Virus record (IMG/VR): IMGVR_UViG_3300042509_001215
Coordinates: 1 to 39,180 of that record
Length of the DNA: 39,180 nucleotides
Source of the DNA: a virus
Reading direction: 5' to 3' (one strand)
A model generated the notes under the pieces. It was not told where the DNA came from and ran no database searches. It was given only the letters and a program-made list of their open reading frames with translations. Positions 20,216-27,406 of this stretch are shown here, one piece after another. Positions within the stretch are counted from its first letter, which is position 1. Each line of letters begins with the position of its first letter. The position numbers and the translations under genes were made by a program.

Positions 20216-21622
20216 TTACTTAACTAAAGCAACCTTAGCCTTTGGATTCTTCTTGTTCCACTGAGTGGCCAACTTGTTAAATGCAGCCTTCATGGACTTA
20301 ATCGCTGCAGCATTATCTGCAGTCAACTTAGCAATCTGTGCATCCTTAGCAAGAAGAGCAGCATCTGATGCAGTCTTTGCATCAGCAAGTGCCTTTGCAC
20401 CTGTTGCCTTTTCTGTTGCTACAGCATCTGCAACTGCCTTATCTGCAGCAGCCTTGGCATCTGCAAGTGCCTTATCTGATGTAGCCTTTAGATCAGCAAG
20501 TGCCTTAGCATGTGAAGCCTTTAGTTCTGCAAGTTCTGCAGTAACTGTTGCAAGTGAAGCATTAGCTGCTTCCAGCTCCAACTTGAACTGTGCGATAATC
20601 TTATCTGCAGCAACGCCTGCATCTGCAAGTGCCTTTAGAGCATCTGCTTCTGCCTTCTTTGCATCAGTTGCCTCTGCTGTTGCCTTTAGTAGGTCAGCAT
20701 TAGCCTTTGCTAGGCTTGCTGCTAGTTCTGACTTAGCCTTAACTTCTGCTTCAAGCTGAGCCTTTGTAGATGCATGTGCAGCCTTCTCAGCAGCAAGTGC
20801 TGCCTTCTCAGCAGCAAGCTCTGAAACTAGATCACGAACTGCAATTTCTGCAAATGGTGAAAGTGTACGAGCAGGAAGTCCAACTACGTCTGCAGATGTT
20901 GCATCAGAAGATGTTGTTGGAGCAAATGTAATAAGTGAGCGTGTTCCAGTTGCTGGTAGTGTTGCAGTAAACTTTGCAACTCCAAAATCTGAAAGTGTTG
21001 CACCAGTTGTTACTGTTGCTGTATCTAGTGTTGCTGATGCAGCAAACACTGCTGCTGTAATTGACTTACCAGATACCTTGTTACCAAATGCATCTGTTGC
21101 TGTAACTAGAATATCATGCTTTGTACCAGCAGCTCCTGCTGATGGAGCAGATACTGTTAGGTTGTTGATCTTTCCAGCAGTTCCCTGTACATAGTATGTA
21201 AGAGTTGTTCCACCGTTGTTGATTACAACTGTACCAATTGCTGTTGTCTTTGTGTAGACAAAAAATGTTGCAGTATTTCCAGTACCTGTTGCAATTGTCA
21301 AAGATGATGATCCTGACGATGCTCCTACTGGTGCTGCTGATGTGTGTAGTGCAGACACGATTGTTGCGTTAGTTGCTGAAGCAGTAACTGATGTTCCTGT
21401 TGCAACTGTTGCTACAAAGCGCAATGCATCTGCTGCATCAATTGTGTTGTCCTCTGGGACTGGCAATGAAGCAGGTGTAGCAATTACACCATTAGTTGTA
21501 TTTGCTACAGAGTTTAGCGTTACTGCAACAGTCATTACCGTTGCATTCGCAGGTGCTGCTGCGACAGTTCCCAAAGTCATGGCTGCAGCCACGGCAAGGG
21601 CGATCTTCTTAAATGAATTCAT
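20216..21622 (-). CDS. Secreted Ala-rich coiled-coil protein with Ig-like region
   Basis: 468 residues. Signal peptide MNSFKKIALAVAAAMTLGT ending A-A-A-P-A-N-A (cleavage near 28). Residues about 30-265 are Thr/Ser/Gly-rich beta segments; AGTKHDILVTATDAFGNKVSG is the core of a Big-1 or invasin-type Ig domain. Residues 270-430 form a long Ala/Lys/Glu coiled coil (repeated KALADAK, A-A-E-K-A-A). A basic tail (NKKNPKAKVALVK) closes it. It looks like a host surface-layer-type protein rather than a normal virion part. AAGGAG lies five bases before the ATG and a strong terminator follows, so it is a self-contained unit. Its role may be surface coating of the host or an adhesin. Confidence 0.6.
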   Translation of the reverse strand: MNSFKKIALAVAAAMTLGTVAAAPANATVMTVAVTLNSVANTTNGVIATPASLPVPEDNTIDAADALRFVATVATGTSVTASATNATIVSALHTSAAPVGASSGSSSLTIATGTGNTATFFVYTKTTAIGTVVINNGGTTLTYYVQGTAGKINNLTVSAPSAGAAGTKHDILVTATDAFGNKVSGKSITAAVFAASATLDTATVTTGATLSDFGVAKFTATLPATGTRSLITFAPTTSSDATSADVVGLPARTLSPFAEIAVRDLVSELAAEKAALAAEKAAHASTKAQLEAEVKAKSELAASLAKANADLLKATAEATDAKKAEADALKALADAGVAADKIIAQFKLELEAANASLATVTAELAELKASHAKALADLKATSDKALADAKAAADKAVADAVATEKATGAKALADAKTASDAALLAKDAQIAKLTADNAAAIKSMKAAFNKLATQWNKKNPKAKVALVK

Positions 21623-21633
21623 TTTTCTCCTTG

Positions 21634-23406
21634 TTATATTAGTTTTAGGTTATCAAGAAAACTCTTGACATCTTCAGGCATTTGCCTGTCTTCCAATTCT
21701 ACCATAGCTCTCTGCTGTCTTGCAACTTTATCCGCAGATCCCCAGGTATGAATCTCTATCTCAATATTCATTTCCTTTGGGGTATGAGAAATGGCACCAA
21801 ATACTGCCCCACAAACAGCATCTGCCAAGTCCTTAGACTTCTTTCTAGGGTGATCTACACGATTACCCTTCATGATCTTAAGCTCTGACATTTCTTCCAG
21901 AAGCAAGGGAATCATGGGCATAGCAATACGCTCTTCATAGACCATCATTGCTAAATCTTCGTAGTGTTTTTTGGCAACAGAAACAGTATCAGTTCTTATT
22001 CCTACCTGCTTTAGCTCTTGCTGAATATCATATGACTGCCAACGGTCAAATGAAACAATACCAATATTAAAACCTTGTCTGCGTAGATTAATAATCCATT
22101 GTTTTACTTCAGATAGATTAACGGGTCCTTCTGCCTTTGGTTCCCACCATGCTACTGCATCTACTACAACTATGGGCGCTACCTGTTCATAATCTTTAAT
22201 TACCTGGATATTTACCCATTTATCTACGTGAGCAATAGCAACTGCACACTTATCGTGCTTCTGTGCAAGGTCAGCGTGAATGTAATATTGCTTGTCTGGG
22301 TCTGGCTTAAAGTTTTCTGCAAACCTTCTAAAACTATCCACAGGATTTGTTAAAGTCATACAGTTAATAAGTTTATCCTTTTGCTTAAAGAAAGCATCTG
22401 ATGCGTAGGTTGGTGTACACAAAAAGCGCATCATTGCATCTCCTAAGTCTGTTAGGAATGCTATCTTAAAGTCATCAATCTGTCTGGTAGGGTTTACTTC
22501 CCATGTTGGTCGCTTTAATGCCAATACCTTTGGAATCTTGTATGAAATAATATGATCTTCTTCCCATGCAATCTCAAAGAAGTTGTCTGGGTTATCTTCT
22601 GGTAGGTCTTCGTTAATAATAAACTTATGTGATCTATCTACAATTTCTTTCTCAGCAATTACTGCATCGTACCTTTGTGAAATAAAGTCACCTGGATAGC
22701 GTGGGAATGAAAGCAAAACTACCTTACCAAGATCAGGAAAACGAGAGTCTACGGTACCACGGAAAGCTTTATATATATTGTCCGCAGTCTTTCCTTGTTC
22801 ATTTCCTGTTGCTACTTCTGATGCAAAGCCAGAAATTTCATCAAGCACAGCCATAAACAAGTTCAAACCCTCATGTGATTCACGCTCTGAGTGACCAGAG
22901 TAAACAGTGATTGACTTATCAAACTCAATTGAATCTGCTTTAGGGTTATACTTTCCAGCAAACCAGGGTGATCTTTCAATCTTTGACTTAAACCCTTTAA
23001 AGAAAACATTTTTAGCCTGTTGAGCGTTAATAGCAACGTTAATAATATCAATAGCATCTCCTGCAGGCTTACCGTAGTAGACTGCTGGATCTTTTAAACA
23101 TAACATCTTATATACTACATATGCACATGCTACTGTAGATACGAAGTCTTTTCCAGATCCCTTGCCAAGTTGCAGAATGATCTCATTCTTTGTGTACTTT
23201 TTAAAATATGCTTCACCATCATCACGAATATCCATTACATCTTCTTTACGATATATCTGACTCATTGCTTCAACTATGTCGTATTGTATATCAGAAAGCG
23301 GTGGTTGGCCAAGATAATCTGGAGACTCAACAAATGTTTTTGCATCTACTGGCTGTTCAACAAAATGGTTTTCCTTTAATACTTCTAAGAACTCTTTAAA
23401 ACTCAT
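21634..23406 (-). CDS. terL: Terminase large subunit
   Basis: 590 residues from the ATG at 23406, which overlaps the previous stop as ATGA; the upstream TTG at 23427 has no support. ATPase: Walker A LGKGSGKDF (K86; the final Thr/Ser is Asp, as in a subset of phage terminases) and Walker B LFMAVLDEISGF (D189, E190). RNase-H-type nuclease: HADLAQKHDK (D379), DRWQSYD (D454) and HPRKKSKDLADAV near residue 555. It cuts and translocates DNA into proheads. All catalytic sites look intact. The 2OG oxygenase between it and the putative small subunit is unusual. Confidence 0.93.
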   Translation of the reverse strand: MSFKEFLEVLKENHFVEQPVDAKTFVESPDYLGQPPLSDIQYDIVEAMSQIYRKEDVMDIRDDGEAYFKKYTKNEIILQLGKGSGKDFVSTVACAYVVYKMLCLKDPAVYYGKPAGDAIDIINVAINAQQAKNVFFKGFKSKIERSPWFAGKYNPKADSIEFDKSITVYSGHSERESHEGLNLFMAVLDEISGFASEVATGNEQGKTADNIYKAFRGTVDSRFPDLGKVVLLSFPRYPGDFISQRYDAVIAEKEIVDRSHKFIINEDLPEDNPDNFFEIAWEEDHIISYKIPKVLALKRPTWEVNPTRQIDDFKIAFLTDLGDAMMRFLCTPTYASDAFFKQKDKLINCMTLTNPVDSFRRFAENFKPDPDKQYYIHADLAQKHDKCAVAIAHVDKWVNIQVIKDYEQVAPIVVVDAVAWWEPKAEGPVNLSEVKQWIINLRRQGFNIGIVSFDRWQSYDIQQELKQVGIRTDTVSVAKKHYEDLAMMVYEERIAMPMIPLLLEEMSELKIMKGNRVDHPRKKSKDLADAVCGAVFGAISHTPKEMNIEIEIHTWGSADKVARQQRAMVELEDRQMPEDVKSFLDNLKLI

Positions 23407-23933
23407 GACCAAAAACCAACTATACAATACTTAACGCCAGAAGTAACTGGGTCTGCTGAATGAATAAACTCTTCTGATGATGGAAATACAAATAGAGTGT
23501 TTGACTTTGCTTTAAATGACTTATTAAGATTGCTAAAGGTAATTGTTCCACCATCATAGTTATCGTTTAGGTACAGCACTGCAGATATTTTTCTAGGAAA
23601 TTCTTCAGTAGAATCTATATGCTCTGCAAAAAATTGTCCTGGAACATACCTGACAACGTGATATCCTTCTCCAGTAGTTATATTAATGCTGTGTCTTATT
23701 GCATACTCATTAACAATAAAATCAACTTCTTTTCTTAGCAGATCGTTTAATTCAACATCTATTCGTTTAACGTTTGCATCCCTTATATCTTTTGCTGAAA
23801 GCTTATTGTTTGTTTTGTATCTAGACTCCGCAACTCTTGCATCTGCCCATTCATGCTCTGAACAATGACCTAAAACATAGTCTAATTTTATGTTTGGTAC
23901 ATCATAGATAGAAATCATGTCTAAACTATTCAT
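23403..23933 (-). CDS. 2OG-Fe(II) oxygenase, prolyl-4-hydroxylase type (copy C)
   Basis: 176 residues. GYHVVRYVPGQFFAEHIDS gives H105 and D107; the centre ISAVLYLNDNYDGGTITF matches the family; the distal H158 lies in FIHSADPVTSG and the 2-oxoglutarate K168 in KYCIVGFW. All four cofactor residues are present. It resembles the 11767-12378 protein and would hydroxylate a peptide proline or similar residue. It sits precisely between the small and large terminase genes, overlapping both (eight and four bases), so it is expressed with virion assembly. Confidence 0.85.
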   Translation of the reverse strand: MNSLDMISIYDVPNIKLDYVLGHCSEHEWADARVAESRYKTNNKLSAKDIRDANVKRIDVELNDLLRKEVDFIVNEYAIRHSINITTGEGYHVVRYVPGQFFAEHIDSTEEFPRKISAVLYLNDNYDGGTITFSNLNKSFKAKSNTLFVFPSSEEFIHSADPVTSGVKYCIVGFWS

Positions 23934-24468
23934 TGATATCCACAGAAACTATAGTTAAAACTTCTCCCTCTTTTGCTATTGCTGATAGCCTTTGAAGGAT
24001 TATGTCTCTTACATCTGGGTGTGTTGATGCAATATCTCTAAGGATTCCTACCAACACTTCTTGTCTACGTTCAATTTCAACCATTTCTTCGGCAAGCTCT
24101 TTGTTTTCAAGTAGTCCAGCTTTTTGAAGCATATCAATGCGCTTAGACTCAATGTCCATTACAAGCTTAATTGCTGCTGTTTTTGCACTAAGGTTATTCG
24201 TCATTGATGCTTCGTCAATAACTTCATAAGATTTTAATATAAGCTTACTATAGTGTGCATCAGCTCCAGCAAGTGCATCCTTAGCACGAGCACGAATTGC
24301 TGTATTATTAGATGTTTTTTCTTTCCATTCATCAATGTATGCAACAACACGAGTTCTTGGAATAGCTAGCTCTTTTGATATGGTTGTTGGGTCGCTACCT
24401 TTTAGATACTCGCTAACAACATCATTCATTATGTCAAGATGCTTTACTAGTTCTTCTTCAGTTGACAT
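23926..24468 (-). CDS. Probable terminase small subunit
   Basis: 180 residues. The N-terminus contains a helix-turn-helix (VSEYLKGSDPTTISKELAI, then P-R-T-R-V-V-A-Y-I-D-E-W) that could bind the packaging site. A long helical middle (SKLILKSYEVIDEAS ... KTAAIKLVMDIESKRIDM) fits oligomerisation, and an I/V-rich acidic C-terminus could contact the large subunit. The assignment follows from HTH plus helical core plus position just upstream of terL; no exact family was recognised. GAGGGAAAGT lies before the ATG, and it overlaps the DUF3310 gene by eleven bases. Confidence 0.65.
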   Translation of the reverse strand: MSTEEELVKHLDIMNDVVSEYLKGSDPTTISKELAIPRTRVVAYIDEWKEKTSNNTAIRARAKDALAGADAHYSKLILKSYEVIDEASMTNNLSAKTAAIKLVMDIESKRIDMLQKAGLLENKELAEEMVEIERRQEVLVGILRDIASTHPDVRDIILQRLSAIAKEGEVLTIVSVDINE

Positions 24469-24700
24469 ACTTTCCCTCTAGTCTATTGATTTCATCCTTA
24501 ATGTAAAAGATTGCCTTCTCAAGATCTTGAATAGTTTTTGACTCATCTTTAAGTCCTGCTCTCCAAAGATACTTAAATGCATTACCAATATTAAAATTAC
24601 GATGACGAGTAATCTCTATACACTCAACACCAGATGGGTCTGTTGTATAATGACGTGGATGATTTACCTGATCTACTGTAATATTTAAATTATCACTCAT
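24458..24700 (-). CDS. DUF3310 family protein
   Basis: 80 residues from the ATG at 24700, which overlaps the previous stop as ATGAGTGA. The signature VNHPRHYTTDPSGVECIEIT, then F-N-I-G-N-A-F-K-Y-L-W-R-A-G, then D-L-E-K-A-I-F-Y-I is the full DUF3310 pattern of phage proteins linked to T7 gp1.7, a nucleotide kinase related to dideoxythymidine sensitivity. The role here may be nucleotide metabolism. Longer starts at 24730 or 24718 lie within the upstream small gene. Confidence 0.85.
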   Translation of the reverse strand: MSDNLNITVDQVNHPRHYTTDPSGVECIEITRHRNFNIGNAFKYLWRAGLKDESKTIQDLEKAIFYIKDEINRLEGKYVN

Positions 24701-24827
24701 GAATTTGCTCTTCGTCATCTTCCCAATCAAATACTTCTGGCATGCCCTTTAGTGCTGTTATGACGTAAGTTAGTCCAACAGCTCCTGCAACACCAAGACC
24801 AATAACAACTCTTTGTAATTTATTCAT
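24693..24827 (-). CDS. Small membrane protein, 44 residues
   Basis: Starts MNKLQRVVIGLGVAGAVGLT, one membrane helix (about 6-25), then an acidic tail V-F-D-W-E-D-D-E-E-Q. The start overlaps the previous stop as ATGA (24824-24827) and the stop overlaps the DUF3310 start by eight bases, so coupling on both sides supports it as a gene. No family function is known. An N-out, acidic-tail-in topology would follow from the basic residues before the helix only if inverted, so topology is unresolved. Confidence 0.7.
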   Translation of the reverse strand: MNKLQRVVIGLGVAGAVGLTYVITALKGMPEVFDWEDDEEQIHE

Positions 24828-24979
24828 CGCCTACTCTTCCTTAGTCCAAATTTAGCAAGATAAACATAGATAGTTTCTACACTTGCCCCACACTCTTTTG
24901 CAATTTCTTCTGGTGACTTCTTATCAATAAGAAATCGTTTTTTTAGCCATACTTCTGATGTATATAGTTTAGCAGCCAT
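24824..24979 (-). CDS. Small HTH protein, 51 residues
   Basis: The start is the ATG at 24979 (MAAKLYTSEVWLKKRF), four bases after the RuvC-like stop; the longer frame to 25081 lies inside that gene. Residues 15-48 form a helix-turn-helix of resolvase or sigma-70 region-4 type (KKSPEEIAKECGASVETIY, V-Y-L-A-K-F-G-L) with a basic end. It could be a transcription regulator or a DNA-contact subunit. Target unknown. Confidence 0.7.
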   Translation of the reverse strand: MAAKLYTSEVWLKKRFLIDKKSPEEIAKECGASVETIYVYLAKFGLRKSRR

Positions 24980-24983
24980 AGTG

Positions 24984-25550
24984 TTATTTGTCAACCCCAA
25001 TTGCTTTATCCCAATTAGACAGAGCCCAATGACCAATACCGCAAGCATCTGCAACATCATTATCACTAATAGTTCTATCATAAATAGTATTAATAAATCT
25101 TATTGTTCTTTCTTTTCTAAGGTTTCTCTCATAAGATTTGTACCAAGAAACAGACTTTCCAGGGTTGGTAGACCTAATGACAAGTTGCTCTTCTTTTGAT
25201 ATCTTTTTGTTACCAATAAAGTTTTGCCATGTAATTGGAGAAACCTTGCCTATAATCTGTGTTCCAGTTTGTCCTGCTGATCCAAGAATAGCTCCTTGAA
25301 CCAAGGCAAGGTCTGCAGCAGTCTTAGGACTATTCATAAATACTGTGTGCTCAATAATAATTGCTTCAAACCCACCGTATATATCAAAAAAAGATTTTAC
25401 TTTTTTGCCTGCATCCATAACCTTTTCGTATGTATCTTTTCCTTCAAAGTTAATCTTTCCAACCGTTACTATGTTTTTTGTAAATGTATCAAACACTGAA
25501 AATGCAAGACTATTAGTGCTAGCATCAATAGCACAAATTCTTTTAGGCAT
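24984..25550 (-). CDS. RuvC-like Holliday junction resolvase
   Basis: 188 residues from the ATG at 25550 (MPKRICAIDAS). RNase-H/RuvC catalytic acids: D9 in ICAIDASTNSLAF, E67 in AIIIEHTVF, and D165/D168 in DNDVADACGIGHW. A-A-D-L-A-L-V-Q-G-A between them fits the RuvC helix. It would resolve four-way junctions formed during recombination-dependent replication before packaging. An in-frame ATG at 25586 lies inside the upstream gene, and the GTGGGG 10 bases before 25550 is the better SD. Confidence 0.8.
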   Translation of the reverse strand: MPKRICAIDASTNSLAFSVFDTFTKNIVTVGKINFEGKDTYEKVMDAGKKVKSFFDIYGGFEAIIIEHTVFMNSPKTAADLALVQGAILGSAGQTGTQIIGKVSPITWQNFIGNKKISKEEQLVIRSTNPGKSVSWYKSYERNLRKERTIRFINTIYDRTISDNDVADACGIGHWALSNWDKAIGVDK

Positions 25551-25566
25551 AATTGCAACACCCCAC

Positions 25567-25857
25567 TTAGTCTTGTTCATACTCAATAAATCCTTTAATT
25601 TCTTTTAACATCTTATCAACTGCTTTTTTGCTTACATTACAATTAGCACAAAAACCAGAGTCATTGTAGATAGAAAGGGAAGTATTGCATCCGCCTAAAC
25701 ATCTGCGATCCTTCCCCTTCCTTTTTTGTCTACGAGTTACCTGATATCTTTCTTTAATCTTATCTTTTGTAGCAAGGTCACGACATTCAAGGCTGCAGTA
25801 AATTTGATAACTGACCTTGGGATCAAACCTATTATCACATCTGCTACAAAGTTTCAC
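25567..25857 (-). CDS. Zinc-finger protein
   Basis: 96 residues beginning with GTG (GGAGG seven bases upstream). Cysteine pairs: M-K-L-C-S-R-C, Y-C-S-L-E-C, then R-C-L-G-G-C and F-C-A-N-C, four C-x2-4-C knuckles, with a basic stretch RRQKRKGKDRR between them. This fits two zinc ribbons flanking a nucleic-acid-binding arm. It overlaps both neighbours, the Cas4-like nuclease by fourteen bases, so it is part of the replication/recombination block. Function unknown; DNA-binding is inferred from charge. Confidence 0.7.
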   Translation of the reverse strand: MKLCSRCDNRFDPKVSYQIYCSLECRDLATKDKIKERYQVTRRQKRKGKDRRCLGGCNTSLSIYNDSGFCANCNVSKKAVDKMLKEIKGFIEYEQD

Positions 25858-26629
25858 TCAGTTCCTCCAGAGATGCTATTTTCACAACACCTACTCCAGC
25901 TTCATCACATGCCTTTTTGATTGGACAGTTTTTACAAACCTTAGAGTTTGATCTGTAGTTCTTTGTTGGAAGCTCTTTAACTTCCCAAGACTTACGAACA
26001 ACTCTCATCCATTCAAAAGCTTCATCAATCCATTTACGGTAATGATCATTTACCTCAACTGGAATTACAAGAAGTTCATGGTTATTTTTATTTTCATAAA
26101 TAAGAACACCCTTTGCCTTCTTAAGAATCTTCATATAAATAAGTATCTGTACAACGTGACCCATCTTAGGCTTTCCTGTACGCTTGCGATACTCAAACAC
26201 TTCATTGTTAGTTGTCTTAACTTCAACAACTACCTCTTCGCCCTTCCAATTAATAAAGTTGTCTACATAACCAAAAATTGGAGGATCATCATTAAAAATC
26301 TTAAACTCTGAATCAATTGAAATACCAGAGTTCTTAAACGCTGTCTCAATTCTTCCATGAGCAAGAGTTCCATTAGTCATATTTGCTACTGCGTATGGAT
26401 CAGAGTTGTCTTCAAATACCGCTCCCTCAAATGCAAGGTACCAATATCGTGGACATTCTCCATGCCCGTAGGCAATAGTAGATGGACCAAATGTTTTCTT
26501 TTGTGTATGCTTAGGCTCACGCCCAACTAGATATCCAGCCTCAATAGCCTTTACAAGCTCCTGTGCATCAATCTGTGCTGGTGTCTCAACCTCTTTAATC
26601 ATTATTTGCTTTAGTAAATTCTTTGTCAT
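25844..26629 (-). CDS. Cas4-like PD-(D/E)XK nuclease with Fe-S cysteines
   Basis: 261 residues from the ATG at 26629, four bases after AAAGGAA; a longer frame to 26797 lies in the upstream gene. Cluster ligands: C59 (GECPRYW) and C232, C235, C241 (VCKNCPIKKAC), the one-plus-three spacing of RecB/Cas4 [4Fe-4S] nucleases. Catalytic set: H91, D123 in GYVDNF, E136-V-K138 in VVVEVKTTN, and Q161. The whole RecB-type site is intact, so it should be an active exonuclease. No CRISPR array is present; phage Cas4-like proteins usually act in recombination. A promoter sits at 26650-26658. Confidence 0.85.
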   Translation of the reverse strand: MTKNLLKQIMIKEVETPAQIDAQELVKAIEAGYLVGREPKHTQKKTFGPSTIAYGHGECPRYWYLAFEGAVFEDNSDPYAVANMTNGTLAHGRIETAFKNSGISIDSEFKIFNDDPPIFGYVDNFINWKGEEVVVEVKTTNNEVFEYRKRTGKPKMGHVVQILIYMKILKKAKGVLIYENKNNHELLVIPVEVNDHYRKWIDEAFEWMRVVRKSWEVKELPTKNYRSNSKVCKNCPIKKACDEAGVGVVKIASLEELSETL

Positions 26630-26649
26630 TATATTCCTTTGTTTATATA

Positions 26650-26658
26650 AGTATACCA
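26650..26658 (-). promoter_or_regulatory. Extended -10 for the nuclease block
   Basis: The minus strand reads TGGTATACT, with its -10 ending 20 bases before the ATG at 26629, leaving room for a short leader with AAAGGAA. No -35 was found. It suggests separate expression of the nuclease/RuvC/terminase segment. Confidence 0.6.
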
Positions 26659-26660
26659 GG

Positions 26661-26963
26661 TTAGCGCATAATATATTTGAGTGCTGATACCAAGTTGTTA
26701 ATTGATTCTGCTGCCGTATAATAAAGGTTCTTCTTGCCACGATCTGATTTATCAACATTGGCCATCCACGTAGCCTTAAATGCCATCTTTGCTGCAATTG
26801 CCTGAAGTCTAACTATCTCTACCGTTGCTACATTTAGAGGAATGTCTGGTTTGATAATAATCTTAGCAATGAAGGTTAGGGCTTGGGTAAGCTCTTCGTC
26901 TTGCATATAATCAGCTATCTCAGATAGTCCATTAACCATTTCTATTGTTGTTTGTTCACTCAT
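26661..26963 (-). CDS. Unknown helical protein, 100 residues
   Basis: Starts MSEQTTIEMVNGLSEIADYM. Almost all helical: L-S-E-I-A-D-Y-M-Q-D-E-E-L-T-Q-A-L-T-F-I-A, then a helix with V-A-T-V-E-I-V-R-L-Q-A-I-A-A-K-M, then K-K-N-L-Y-Y-T-A-A-E-S-I-N-N-L-V-S-A-L. Such a helical repeat-free protein between a nuclease and a PD-(D/E)XK-like protein may be a subunit or partner of one of them. No family was recognised. It overlaps the previous gene by eight bases. Confidence 0.65.
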   Translation of the reverse strand: MSEQTTIEMVNGLSEIADYMQDEELTQALTFIAKIIIKPDIPLNVATVEIVRLQAIAAKMAFKATWMANVDKSDRGKKNLYYTAAESINNLVSALKYIMR

Positions 26964-27246
26964 TGTCTTCTCCTATTATTTGTTCTATTAGTTCAAACTC
27001 TGTTATCATTAATCTTATTTTTGAGTTACCCTCGCCAAGCACAACTAGTATGGCTGGATCATTGCCATTTCTAATTGCATCAGTAACAGCCTTAGCCCAT
27101 ACATCTTTATTTAGAGTAAAAGACTTAGAGCATTCCTTAAAGTCAACAGTAAAGTTTTTCCAGGTTGCATCACCTTTATGTGTATTACGACCAGAGTTCT
27201 TGTGCTGCTTAGCACCAATTCTTTTACTTTCCGCTCTTTCGCTCAA
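26956..27246 (-). CDS. Small PD-(D/E)XK nuclease-like protein
   Basis: 96 residues. KQHKNSGRNTHKGDATWKNF then TVDFKECSKSF: the G-D-A ... D-x-K-E layout (D in GDA, D and K in VDFKE) is the signature of compact PD-(D/E)XK resolvases and related phage nucleases. A later strand, AILVVLGEGNSKIRLMITEF, completes the core. I therefore call it a probable junction-resolving or structure-specific nuclease, an addition to the RuvC-like one. Not tested: active-site completeness. The start overlaps the zinc protein gene by 23 bases. Confidence 0.6.
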   Translation of the reverse strand: MSERAESKRIGAKQHKNSGRNTHKGDATWKNFTVDFKECSKSFTLNKDVWAKAVTDAIRNGNDPAILVVLGEGNSKIRLMITEFELIEQIIGEDNE

Positions 27247-27406
27247 AGTCTTTCCTTGTCATAATAATTGGCACCCTTGACAGGTGTTTGCTAGAACACA
27301 TCCATGTCAGGTCTGCACTTTCTTTCCATAATCTTACAGATGTAACTTCTTCTCCACATGTCTTGCATGGAAACTTACCTGAAAATATTTTAAATTTTTC
27401 AGACAT
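27224..27406 (-). CDS. Small zinc-binding protein
   Basis: 60 residues. FPCKTCGEEV gives one C-x2-C, and LTWMCSSKHLS gives C ... H ligands, with W-K-E-S-A-D-L before. This looks like a one-finger protein widely seen beside phage RecA-like genes. Possible function: a recombination mediator or DNA-contact factor; not established. It overlaps the RecA start region by eight bases and the nuclease by 23. Confidence 0.65.
   Translation of the reverse strand: MSEKFKIFSGKFPCKTCGEEVTSVRLWKESADLTWMCSSKHLSRVPIIMTRKDFERKSGK

Noticed and set aside
20265-20759. Plus-strand Ala/Ser-rich frame of 164 residues
   Set aside because: It is the reverse complement of the Ala-rich coiled coil at 20216-21622.
25844-26629. 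Cas4-like nuclease as a sign of a CRISPR system
   Set aside because: No cas1/cas2 genes or repeat array nearby; phage Cas4-like nucleases are common in recombination blocks.
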